Under the pieces are notes generated by a model, which was given only the letters and a program-made list of their open reading frames with translations, was not told the DNA's origin and searched no databases. Below are positions 17,589 through 25,779 of a stretch of 64,000 bases of DNA, piece by piece. Source of the stretch: Niveibacterium sp. 24ML. GTDB taxonomy: Bacteria; Pseudomonadota; Gammaproteobacteria; Burkholderiales; Rhodocyclaceae. Every line of letters begins with the position of its first letter. Position 1 is the first letter of the stretch. Where the stretch lies: NCBI RefSeq assembly GCF_026586805.1, contig NZ_JAPFHA010000006.1:124001-188000 (forward strand), written 5' to 3'. The translations under genes and the position numbers were made by a program.

Positions 17589-20500
17589 TCAGCTCACGCC
17601 GATGAAGACGCGCACGCACTTGAACAGGCGCTCCTGCAGCTGCACGACTTCCGCAAGGCTTGCCGCCGCGGCCGCGCGCTCGCCCGCGTCGTGCAGCTCG
17701 CAAAGCGCTTCGGCGCGCTGATGCAGGCGCTCATGCAGCGCGCGGATATCCGCCACCCCGGCGCGCGTGGCATCGGCGGTTTCAAGCCATTTACCCAGGC
17801 GGCAATGGATTGCGCTCAGGCGTGGCGCGCGCAGATCCCCCGCCTGCGCCGCCAGCGCGGTGCGCAACTGCTCGATCCACTGATGGTGCTCAACCTCGGC
17901 GGCAAGCAAGGGGAAGTCCTCCCGCCGTAGCTGTTTAACCCCCCGGCGCCAGCTTTCAAACGGCTGGTAGTTCGCCAGCCAGCTCACCAGCGCTTGCGCA
18001 TTGAGCGGGCGCGAGATCGCATAGCCCTGCGCCTGGTCGCAGCCCAGCGCCAGCAGCATCAGACCGTGCTGCTCCGTCTCCACCCCTTCGGCCACCGCGG
18101 TGCGGCTGAACACGCGGGTCAGCTCGATCACCCCTTCCACGATTGCCATGTCTTCCGGGTTACCCAGCATGTCGCGGATGAAGCTCTGGTCGATCTTGAT
18201 CACCTCTGCGGGCAGGCGCTTGAAGTAGGACAGCGACGAGTAGCCGGTGCCGAAATCGTCAATCGCCGCGCGGATGCCAAGCCGCTTGCACGCGTCGATC
18301 ACGCCGCTGACCTGTTGCAGGTCTTCAATCGCGGCGGTTTCGAGGATCTCCAGTTCCAGCGCGCTGGCCGGCACCGAGGGGTGCTCACGCAGGGTCTGCG
18401 AGATGAAGCTCATCAGCGTTGCACTCTGCAGGTGCCGGGCCGCAATGTTGATGCTTACCTGAAGTTCGATGCCGTGGCTGAGCCACTGTGCCAGCCGCCC
18501 CACCGCCTCGGCGATGACCCACTCACCCAGCGCGATCGACAAGGCATGCCCCTCGATCTGCGGCAGGAATTCGGACGGCGGCAGCAAGCCGCGTTCCGGA
18601 TGCTGCCAGCGCACCAGCGCCTCGACCCCGACCACCCGGCCGGTGTGCAGATCCACCCGCGGTTGGTAGTGCAGCACGAGTTGATTCTGGGTGATGGCGA
18701 TCCCGATGCTACCCAGCAAGGCGCGTTCAACATGCGCCCGGCGATCGAGTTCAGCGTCGAACAAGTGATAGCGGTTGCGGCCGGACTGCTTGGCCACGTA
18801 CATGGCCTGGTCGGCATGACGCAGCAGCGTGTCGGGGTCGGCACCATCGGTCGGATAGACCGTAACCCCGATGCTTCCCGAAACTTCGACCATTTCACCT
18901 TCAAGCAGGTAGGGCGCGGAGACTTCGGCCAGCACGCGCTTGAGGGCGTGTTCGCACTCGGCGAAATCGCCCAGCTCCCGCAGCAGCAGCACGAACTCGT
19001 CGCCCCCGATGCGCGCAACGGTATCCCCGCCACGCAATGCCCCACGCAAACGCCCCGCCACGTCGATCAGCAGATTGTCGCCCGCCTCATGCCCAAGCCG
19101 GTCGTTGACGCCCTTGAAGCCGTCCAGATCGAGGTAGGCCACCGCCAGCAGCTTGCCGTCGCGTTCAGCCTGCTGCAGCCCCAGCTCAAGCCGATCTGCC
19201 AGCAGGGTGCGGTTGGGCAGGCGGGTGAGCGCATCGTAGTGCGCCATGTGCGCCAGGCGCTGCTGCTGCTCTTTGATCAGCGTGACGTCGTTGAACACGA
19301 CAATGCCGGCAATGATGCGCCCGTCGGCCGCACGCACCGGGGCGGCGTTGGCCGCAACCCAGCGCTCCTGGCCCGCTTCGTCGCGCACGATGAACTCGGC
19401 GTTTTCGGTCGTCTGGGCGCCACGTACCGCGCGCGCAAGCGGCAGATCGGCCACCTCGCAGACGCTGCCGTCCGGGTGGAAGACCTGCCAGCCCTGCACG
19501 AAGTCCTCCAGCGCAGTCATTTCGCTCGGTTGCCGGCCGCGGATTCGCATTGCGGCGGGGTTGACCATGCGCAAACGCATGCTCGGCGCATCCACGATCA
19601 GGATGCCCGCCGGCGACTGTGCAATGGCCGCATGCAGCAGCGCCCAGGCCTTTTCACGCTCCAGATCCGAAAGATGCCGCAGCGTGATGTCTTCGCCAAT
19701 GCTGGCAATGCCAAGCACCTTGCCGGCCGCATCCCGCAGCAAGGTGTTGTTCCAGGCCAGGTAGCGGCGCTCGCCCGCCCGCGTAAAGATTTCGTTCTCG
19801 AAATGCTGCGGTTCAGCGCCATCGGATATCAGCCGTTGGAACACCTTGCGCACCGGCTCACGCCTGGCTTCGGGCAACACCAGGCTGAACCAGTCGCGGC
19901 CGATGACTTCGTCGGCGCGATAGCCCAGCAGATTGAGCAGGTAGTCGTTGCAGAAACTCACCCGGCCTTCGACATCGAGCTGCACCGCCGCGAGCTTGAT
20001 CCGCTCGAGCATGCCGCTGAAGCGATCGGTCGCCGCGCGCAGCTCGGCGGTCCGCTGCTCGACCAGCATCTGCACACGCCGCGTGCGACCCGCCGATGTC
20101 AACACGAAGGCCACCAGCAGGGCGCTGCCCAGCATGCCGAATGCCGGCGCCCACCAGCGCAACACCCCGGTCTGCGCTGCAAGGTATTCCGGCGAGGCTT
20201 CGGCGCGCAGCGCCCAGGCCCGATCGCCCACCGCCACGACCGATCGCGCCACGAACGGGCCATCGCGGTGCTGTTCGCAGCCGGGTTTGCCCGCAATGCG
20301 TATCGCAGGCACTTCACTGCTATCCAGCAGACAGATCGCCAGCCCTTGCCGCGTGGCGCGCGCAAGGCGCTCGATCAGCACATCGAGCGAAAAGGCGGCA
20401 AACACCACGCCGCCAAAAGCCGGCCCGGCGACCGTCTCGCTGTCCGCCGCCGCATGAGCGCGATGCGCAAGGTAGACGACGATGCCGCGTGCATGCGGAT

Positions 20501-21734
20501 CGCGCTGCTGGGTCAGGCGGAAGGGCCGCGTCGCGGCCGCCTGATTCTGCTGGCGGCTGCGCGCAATCGCCTGCGACGAGATCGCAACCGTGTACAGATC
20601 CAGACCCAGCGCAAGGCGATTCGGCGCGGCGGGCTCAACCCTCGAAACCACCAGGCGATCCTGATCATCTCCCGGCGGCACCGGCTGCGGCGGGCCCACC
20701 TCGGCGCGCGAAACAATCGCAAAATCAGGTTTACCCTCAGCGCGCATCTGCGACTCGAACGCGCTGCGCGATCCTGCCGGCACCGACTGCGCGCGCCCGA
20801 GCGCCAGCACCGAGGCGTTGTTGGCAAGCCAGGGCTTTACGAAACGGTGAAATTCTTCATCGGTCACCGACTCGGAGTTCTCGATGAACTGGCGCAGGCT
20901 CCCCAGCACTTCAACCGGCGGCTGCACCGCTTCGCGCAAGGTGCGCTGCACCAGTTCGGCATCTCGCTCCAGCGTCTGCCTGACACGATCCGCCTCCCAG
21001 GCACTGAACTGCAGGTAGAGGAGGATCTGCACCCCAAGCGCCACCAGCAGCGGCAGGCCAACCGCCCAGCGCCGACTGCGCCAGCCAAGGCCACGCCGGG
21101 CTAACGCCAGCAAGGTCAGCGGGGTAAAGATGATCGCGCCGGTTGCATCGCCCAGCCACCAGTTCCACCAGGAAAAGACCAGGCCCGAAGCGGGCATTGC
21201 GCCAAGCAGGTAAAGGCCGCCGAGGGCGAGCGTTGCCGCCACGACGCAACTGCCTACCGTGATCAGCATGAAACGCACGACTTCGCCGGGCTCATCCAGG
21301 CGCAAGGAAGGGCTTGCGAAGCGGCGCACCAGCCATGCCCCGGCCCAGGCCTGCAAGGCGGCTGCGCAGCCCACCGTCACCGCGGGCAATGCATTGATGC
21401 TGCCGGTCAGCTCATAGCCGTGGCAAAGGTTCAATAAGACAGATCCGGCCCAGACCCCGGGCAAGAGGCGCCACCCCAGCACCAGCACGCAGCCCAGCGC
21501 AAGGCCGGCGGCTGGGAAAACCGGCGAGGCATAACCGGGCGGTACCGCCAGCAGCAAACCCAGCCAGCCAGCCGCCGCGTAAGCAAGGCACAGGCAGGCG
21601 TTGGCCCGCAGCGTCACTGCGAAACCCCGTCGACTTTCGCCCAGCCCTGTCGCCACCTGCGGCCCTCCGTTTGCGCTTGCGCCCGTGTTGCCCGCATCGC
21701 GCTGGCCCCTCAAGACGCTCGCCCGATCAAACAT
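17589..21734 (-). CDS. MASE1-PAS-PAS-GGDEF-EAL protein with C-terminal CZB domain
   Basis: Membrane c-di-GMP enzyme of 1381 residues. A MASE1-like multi-helix region (about 40-240) is followed by a large CHASE-like extracytoplasmic domain (about 245-525), a final membrane helix (about 530-547) and two PAS domains (about 575-690, 695-820). The GGDEF at 910-914 has the RxxD inhibitory site RGGD at 901-904. The EAL domain (EALVRW 1038-1043, DDFGTGYSS, AEGVET) has intact motifs. The C-terminus (about 1280-1380) carries CZB-type ligands: H1283/H1284, C1311 in CRLGKW, H1334 and H1338. Start ATG 21734 is chosen because further upstream the frame overlaps mscS; ribosome site weak. Both synthesis and hydrolysis look possible. 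Confidence 0.87.
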   Translation of the reverse strand: MFDRASVLRGQRDAGNTGASANGGPQVATGLGESRRGFAVTLRANACLCLAYAAAGWLGLLLAVPPGYASPVFPAAGLALGCVLVLGWRLLPGVWAGSVLLNLCHGYELTGSINALPAVTVGCAAALQAWAGAWLVRRFASPSLRLDEPGEVVRFMLITVGSCVVAATLALGGLYLLGAMPASGLVFSWWNWWLGDATGAIIFTPLTLLALARRGLGWRSRRWAVGLPLLVALGVQILLYLQFSAWEADRVRQTLERDAELVQRTLREAVQPPVEVLGSLRQFIENSESVTDEEFHRFVKPWLANNASVLALGRAQSVPAGSRSAFESQMRAEGKPDFAIVSRAEVGPPQPVPPGDDQDRLVVSRVEPAAPNRLALGLDLYTVAISSQAIARSRQQNQAAATRPFRLTQQRDPHARGIVVYLAHRAHAAADSETVAGPAFGGVVFAAFSLDVLIERLARATRQGLAICLLDSSEVPAIRIAGKPGCEQHRDGPFVARSVVAVGDRAWALRAEASPEYLAAQTGVLRWWAPAFGMLGSALLVAFVLTSAGRTRRVQMLVEQRTAELRAATDRFSGMLERIKLAAVQLDVEGRVSFCNDYLLNLLGYRADEVIGRDWFSLVLPEARREPVRKVFQRLISDGAEPQHFENEIFTRAGERRYLAWNNTLLRDAAGKVLGIASIGEDITLRHLSDLEREKAWALLHAAIAQSPAGILIVDAPSMRLRMVNPAAMRIRGRQPSEMTALEDFVQGWQVFHPDGSVCEVADLPLARAVRGAQTTENAEFIVRDEAGQERWVAANAAPVRAADGRIIAGIVVFNDVTLIKEQQQRLAHMAHYDALTRLPNRTLLADRLELGLQQAERDGKLLAVAYLDLDGFKGVNDRLGHEAGDNLLIDVAGRLRGALRGGDTVARIGGDEFVLLLRELGDFAECEHALKRVLAEVSAPYLLEGEMVEVSGSIGVTVYPTDGADPDTLLRHADQAMYVAKQSGRNRYHLFDAELDRRAHVERALLGSIGIAITQNQLVLHYQPRVDLHTGRVVGVEALVRWQHPERGLLPPSEFLPQIEGHALSIALGEWVIAEAVGRLAQWLSHGIELQVSINIAARHLQSATLMSFISQTLREHPSVPASALELEILETAAIEDLQQVSGVIDACKRLGIRAAIDDFGTGYSSLSYFKRLPAEVIKIDQSFIRDMLGNPEDMAIVEGVIELTRVFSRTAVAEGVETEQHGLMLLALGCDQAQGYAISRPLNAQALVSWLANYQPFESWRRGVKQLRREDFPLLAAEVEHHQWIEQLRTALAAQAGDLRAPRLSAIHCRLGKWLETADATRAGVADIRALHERLHQRAEALCELHDAGERAAAAASLAEVVQLQERLFKCVRVFIGVS

Positions 21735-21902
21735 TAACGTCGTGCACGCCCACAACTGAAGTGGCCGGGCGATGACACGCCCCCAAATCGGGCACACACA
21801 GGCATTGAGGCTCGCGCTATGCTGCGCGCTGCTGCCCTGCCGGCGCCAAAGGCAGGGCACACGCCCCCCCTTTCCGACACCCCGCTGCCCCAGGAGCCCC
21901 GC

Positions 21903-22709
21903 ATGAATATCGAACACATCATCGAGACCGCAAGCACCCAGCTCACCACCTTTGGCCTCAAGATCCTCGGGGCGCTGGCCGTCTGGATCATCGGCCGCTG
22001 GCTCATCGGCCTGGCAGTGCGCGGGATCTCCGCCGCGATGACGCGGCAGCATGTCGACCCGACCCTGCTGCGCTACGTCGGCAACATCGTCAGCGTGGCG
22101 CTGAACATCGTGCTGGTGGTGGCGATCCTCGGCTACTTCGGGCTTGAGACGACCTCCTTCGCCGCCCTGGTCGCCGCGATGGGCGTGGCGATCGGCGCCG
22201 CCTGGGCCGGCCTGCTGGCCAACTTCGCGGCCGGCGCCTTCCTCGTCGTGCTGCGCCCCTTCAAGGTGGGCGACTATGTGAAGGTGGGCGGCATCGAAGG
22301 CACGGTGATGGAGGTCGGCCTGTTCGCTTCGGCGATCAACACGCCGGACAACGTGCTCACCATCGTTGGCAACAACAAGATCTTCGGCGACACGATCCAG
22401 AACTTCTCGACCAACCCGTATCGCCGCGTCGAGCGCACTGCGCAACTGAACCACGCGGTCGACGTGAACGACGCGATCGTCCGCCTCAAGGCGGCGCTCG
22501 TTCAGATCCCCAACGTGGTCGCCGAACCGACGCCCACCGTCGAGGTGCTGGACTTCACGCCGATGGGCCCGGTGCTGGCGGTGCGCCCCTTCTGCCATAC
22601 CGACCACTACTGGCAGGTGTACTTCGACACCAACAAGGCGATCCGTGATACCTGCGGCGCGGCAGGCTACCCGGTGCCGGAACAGCACTTTCATGTCCGT
22701 CAGGGCTGA
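21903..22709 (+). CDS. mscS: Small-conductance mechanosensitive channel (MscS family)
   Basis: Osmotic safety valve of the inner membrane, 268 residues, similar in length to E. coli MscS. Three N-terminal transmembrane helices are present, the third with the Gly/Ala-rich pore sequence MGVAIGAAWAGLLANFAAGAFLVV, followed by the beta domain (FKVGDYVKVGGIEGTVMEVGLF). AGGAG lies before ATG 21903. It is divergent from the GGDEF/EAL gene. Confidence 0.95.
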   Translation: MNIEHIIETASTQLTTFGLKILGALAVWIIGRWLIGLAVRGISAAMTRQHVDPTLLRYVGNIVSVALNIVLVVAILGYFGLETTSFAALVAAMGVAIGAAWAGLLANFAAGAFLVVLRPFKVGDYVKVGGIEGTVMEVGLFASAINTPDNVLTIVGNNKIFGDTIQNFSTNPYRRVERTAQLNHAVDVNDAIVRLKAALVQIPNVVAEPTPTVEVLDFTPMGPVLAVRPFCHTDHYWQVYFDTNKAIRDTCGAAGYPVPEQHFHVRQG

Positions 22710-22730
22710 TCGGCGCTGAATCATGAAAAA

Positions 22731-22754
22731 GGGCAGCCGCTAGGCTGCCCTTTT
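22731..22754. terminator. Terminator after mscS
   Basis: An 8-bp stem GGGCAGCC/GGCTGCCC with a 4-base loop, flanked by AAAAA on the left and TTTT on the right. It can act on both converging strands. Confidence 0.88.
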
Positions 22755-22775
22755 CATTTCGCGGCGTCGCGGGCT

Positions 22776-23453
22776 TCAGTCTCCGCCCCCGCAACCACCG
22801 CCGCAACCGCCTCCGTCGCCGCCACCATCCCCATCGCTGGCCGACGAATCGCCTGATCCACCGCAACTGCCGCCGCCACAGCCAATGTCGCCCGCGCAGT
22901 AGCCGCTCCCCGGATTGCGCTCGCAATCGAGGCTGTAGCGGAAGCCATCGGCAATGCCCAGCTCCGCATCCAGCGCGAACAACAGCGGCAGGCGATCCGG
23001 CTTGCGCGGGTCGATCCCCTCGCGCTTGCAGGCCAGTCGCCAGGCGCGGCGGATGCCCTCGGTCGGCAGCGTGGGCGAGCTCATCGCTTCGGCCGGGGTG
23101 TGGTGCAGCATGCGGCCGAAGGCGCGGCGGCAGAACTGTTCGTAGTTGCGGGTGAAGAGGATGAACTCGTGCCAGGCGTCGTCGACCGCCTGCGAGGGCA
23201 TCGACACGAAGCGCCCGCGCGCATCCAGGCAGATCAGGAAGTACTGGCGCAGCGCGCGGAACACCTTTTGCCGCTGTTCCGGGCTGAGGGATTGGCGCTT
23301 CTGCGAGAAGCGCCAGCCGAGCAGTTTGTAGAAGTCGAAATCGAGGATCGCGCTTTCGCGCCGTTCTTGGCGCGCTACCAGGTAGCGCTGGCGGGCCAGG
23401 GCGAAGAGCACGACGCCCGCGCCGCCGATGAGGATTATTGTTGTTGTGTTCAT
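22776..23453 (-). CDS. Glycine-rich-domain (GRDP-like) protein with Gly/Cys tail
   Basis: A 225-residue protein of unknown role. One N-terminal membrane helix (about 5-20, TIILIGGAGVVLFALA) is followed by a soluble domain containing AVDDAWHEFILFTRNYEQFC (89-108), which resembles the WHxhI...Y..FC block of plant and bacterial glycine-rich-domain proteins. The last 40 residues are almost only Gly, Cys, Asp and Ser (CGGGSCGGSG ... CGGGCGGGD). The Cys pattern could bind metal or form disulfides (inference). Start M 23453; an in-frame ATG at 23477 is less likely. It converges on the mscS terminator. Confidence 0.65.
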   Translation of the reverse strand: MNTTTIILIGGAGVVLFALARQRYLVARQERRESAILDFDFYKLLGWRFSQKRQSLSPEQRQKVFRALRQYFLICLDARGRFVSMPSQAVDDAWHEFILFTRNYEQFCRRAFGRMLHHTPAEAMSSPTLPTEGIRRAWRLACKREGIDPRKPDRLPLLFALDAELGIADGFRYSLDCERNPGSGYCAGDIGCGGGSCGGSGDSSASDGDGGGDGGGCGGGCGGGD

Positions 23454-23519
23454 CGCCGCAACAGCCTGCTCAAACAATGTTGCGGCGATATTACGGCGAC
23501 AGCGCGCCGCCGTCGCGGA

Positions 23520-24209
23520 TCAGTCGAGCAGGTCGGTGTAGTCTTTTCGCGTATAGCCTGCGAGCTTGGCCCAGGGCTGGGCGGGCGCGGCGGCCGGGTC
23601 CAGCTTCACCACGGTGCGCGAGGCACGGCTGCCATCGTCGCGGCCGGATTCGATACGCAGCGCGAGCTTGAGCGAATCAGACCACAGCACGCGGAGGTAC
23701 TCGCCCTCGCCACGCCGTTCATACCAGCGCGCACCGGCTTCGCTACTGGCGCGCGTACTCAGCGCGAGGCGCTTGATCAGGGCCGGATCGACCAGCGACC
23801 AGGCGCTTTCCCACTTGCCGTCAAAGCCCACCGCGTCGTAGTCACGCGGGCTCATGTCGACGCGGGTTTTCAGGTCGGTGCGGATGAAGCTCAGGCTCAC
23901 CGCGCCCTGCTTGTCGCGGCCGATCAGCTTGGCTGCACCGGCAAGATCCGAGGGGTGCAGATGCGCTTCGCCGGCATGCTGGTGTTCGTCCGCCTCGGCC
24001 TTGGGCGTACCGGTTGGCTTGATCCGCTCGGTCCACACATGGCTCTCGCTGCGCACCAGGCGCTCGGAGAAACGGGTGGTTTTCTCGACCCCGTCGGCGG
24101 TGATCCAGCGGGATTCGACCTGCACCGTGGCCTGCAGCGCGTCGCCGGGCGCTGCAGCGGCCAGCAGGGGAAGTGCGCCGAAGAGGGCGCAAAGAATCGA
24201 CTTGTTCAT
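23520..24209 (-). CDS. Secreted protein of unknown function
   Basis: I do not recognise the family. The 229-residue product has a clear signal peptide (MNKSILCALFGALPLLAAAAP, about 1-20), so it is periplasmic. The body has scattered His and acidic residues (ADEHQHAGEAHLHPSDL, about 93-109) that could bind metal, and ends with KDYTDLLD. GGAG precedes the ATG at 24209. It is the third gene on this strand after two alkaline phosphatases, separated by 164 bases containing hairpins, so co-expression under phosphate control is possible but not certain. Confidence 0.7.
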   Translation of the reverse strand: MNKSILCALFGALPLLAAAAPGDALQATVQVESRWITADGVEKTTRFSERLVRSESHVWTERIKPTGTPKAEADEHQHAGEAHLHPSDLAGAAKLIGRDKQGAVSLSFIRTDLKTRVDMSPRDYDAVGFDGKWESAWSLVDPALIKRLALSTRASSEAGARWYERRGEGEYLRVLWSDSLKLALRIESGRDDGSRASRTVVKLDPAAAPAQPWAKLAGYTRKDYTDLLD

Positions 24210-24231
24210 GACACTCCAGAAAGCAAAGATA

Positions 24232-24329
24232 CCGGCGAGGCTTGCGGCCCCGCCGGCGAAACACACACCAGCCCTTTGCGCCGCATCGGCTCACCCGCTG
24301 CGTGCCGGGGAGAGGGCCAGCGCAAAGGG
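24232..24329. repeat. Hairpin and long-range inverted repeat between phosphatase and secreted-protein genes
   Basis: A GC-rich hairpin (24232-24256, one mismatch in the stem) is followed by a perfect 10-bp inverted repeat, CCCTTTGCGC at 24272-24281 and GCGCAAAGGG at 24320-24329. On the minus strand the first hairpin is followed by TATCTTTGC, so it might act as a partial terminator or RNA-stability element inside the operon. Confidence 0.5.
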
Positions 24330-24373
24330 TGATGAGCCAAGGCGGCCCGCACGGCAGGTTCTTTATTACGCGA

Positions 24374-25750
24374 TCACAGCCCCAGCGCGCTGCGCACCAG
24401 ACCAAAGACCTTGGTGTTGTCGAGGGTGCCCTTGAAGCCGGCACTGCCTGCGCCGGACGACATCAGCATCACGTCTCCGCCACCGTGGGTTTCGGAGCCC
24501 ATGCGCAACGCGGTCTCCTGCAGGTAGTCATCGTGCAGCGCCTGAGTCTTGTCGGCCTCGCCGCTCTCGATGCTGGTCCGCACATCCTTGCGCGTCGGGC
24601 CGTTACCGAACACCAGCGTGGTGTAGGTGTTGCCGTCGGCGTCCTTGTTCGGCGTGTTGTCCTTGTACGAACGCGAGATGTCGAGGATCGGGTTGCCGCG
24701 CTTGGAGTAACCGTTGATCGTCATCGTGTGGTCGTGGTCGGCGGTCACGACGATCAGGGTGTTCTTCAGGCCCGGATCTTTCGCCTGCATCGCATCGAGC
24801 GCAGCCTTGATCGCGTCGTCGAAGGCCACTGCGTCTTCCAGCGCACGTTTGGCGTTGGTGCCGTGCAGTGCGTGGTCGATGCGGCCGCCTTCCACCATCA
24901 GGAAGAAGCCCTTCTGGTTTTTCGCGAGTACGTCGATCGCCTTCTTCGTCATCGTCGCAAGGCTGGGCTGGTCGAGGCTCTTCTTCACGCGATCCAGCTC
25001 GTAGTCTGCGTGGTCCATGTGGAAGAGACCGAGCAGCTTGCTGGTCGCGGCAGCATCCACGGCGGCCAGCGCAGTGCCGGTATCCGCGTAGGTGTAGCCG
25101 GCCGTCTTCATCTCGGCGACGAGATCACGACCATCGGTACGCTTGCCGCTGCTGGCCTTCGGCAGGAAGTGGCGGCGGCCGCCGCCCATCAGCACGTCGA
25201 GGCCATCCTTGAGCGCCGGGTTGTAGCCGGCGCCGCCCGGCACCGCCTGCGCGGCGATGTCGTTTTCGGCATCGCGGTGGCAGATGTGGGCAAAGGTTGC
25301 AGCCGGCGTGGCGTGCGTAACACGGGTGGTGGTGACTGCACCCACCGATTTGCCGGCGGCCTTGGACAGCTCCAGCAGCGTCACCGCGGCGGTGCCGTTG
25401 CCGCTGGCCGGGCAGGTGCTGCTGCCGTCGGCGGCAGGCGCCTTGGCCAGCGTGTCGGCGGACATCGAGATCACCTCGTTGTTCATCTTCACGCCGGTCA
25501 TGTAGGCGGCCATCGAGGGCGCCGAGTCGGTGGTCTGCGCGTCGTTCGAGAAAGTCTTGATGCGTGCGGTGCGGCGCAGGCTTTCCATGCTCAGTGCGCC
25601 GCTCTCGCCGTACTTGTAGATACGCGCGGCGGTGACGGTGGTCGGGCCCATGCCGTCGCCGAGGAAGAAGATCACGTTCTTCGCTTCACCGGCAGCGTGG
25701 GCGGAGCCGGCGGCACACAGCAGCGCGGCGATCAGGGTTTTCTTGATCAT
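24374..25750 (-). CDS. phoA: Alkaline phosphatase, PhoA family (copy 1, soluble)
   Basis: Periplasmic phosphomonoesterase, 458 residues, with a signal peptide (MIKKTLIAALLCAAGSAHA). The Asp in FFLGDGMG (metal), the nucleophile Ser in TTDSAPSMA, EGGRIDHALHG, TADHDHT and SETHGGGDV are all present, giving a complete zinc/magnesium site. Start M 25750. The upstream paralogue ends 29 bases before, so the two form one unit. It appears to be under the Pho box at 27284-27303. Confidence 0.94.
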   Translation of the reverse strand: MIKKTLIAALLCAAGSAHAAGEAKNVIFFLGDGMGPTTVTAARIYKYGESGALSMESLRRTARIKTFSNDAQTTDSAPSMAAYMTGVKMNNEVISMSADTLAKAPAADGSSTCPASGNGTAAVTLLELSKAAGKSVGAVTTTRVTHATPAATFAHICHRDAENDIAAQAVPGGAGYNPALKDGLDVLMGGGRRHFLPKASSGKRTDGRDLVAEMKTAGYTYADTGTALAAVDAAATSKLLGLFHMDHADYELDRVKKSLDQPSLATMTKKAIDVLAKNQKGFFLMVEGGRIDHALHGTNAKRALEDAVAFDDAIKAALDAMQAKDPGLKNTLIVVTADHDHTMTINGYSKRGNPILDISRSYKDNTPNKDADGNTYTTLVFGNGPTRKDVRTSIESGEADKTQALHDDYLQETALRMGSETHGGGDVMLMSSGAGSAGFKGTLDNTKVFGLVRSALGL

Positions 25751-25779
25751 GTTGAATCCTTGCGGTGATGCTGCGCCGA

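Noticed and set aside
17994-21104. 1036-codon plus-strand open frame opposite the GGDEF/EAL gene
   Set aside because: It is the mirror of a well-conserved multidomain protein and is Arg/His/Gln-rich with no recognisable domain.
21735-22724. Upstream extension of the GGDEF/EAL frame to 22724
   Set aside because: It would overlap the entire mscS gene on the other strand, and its sequence is not MASE1-like.
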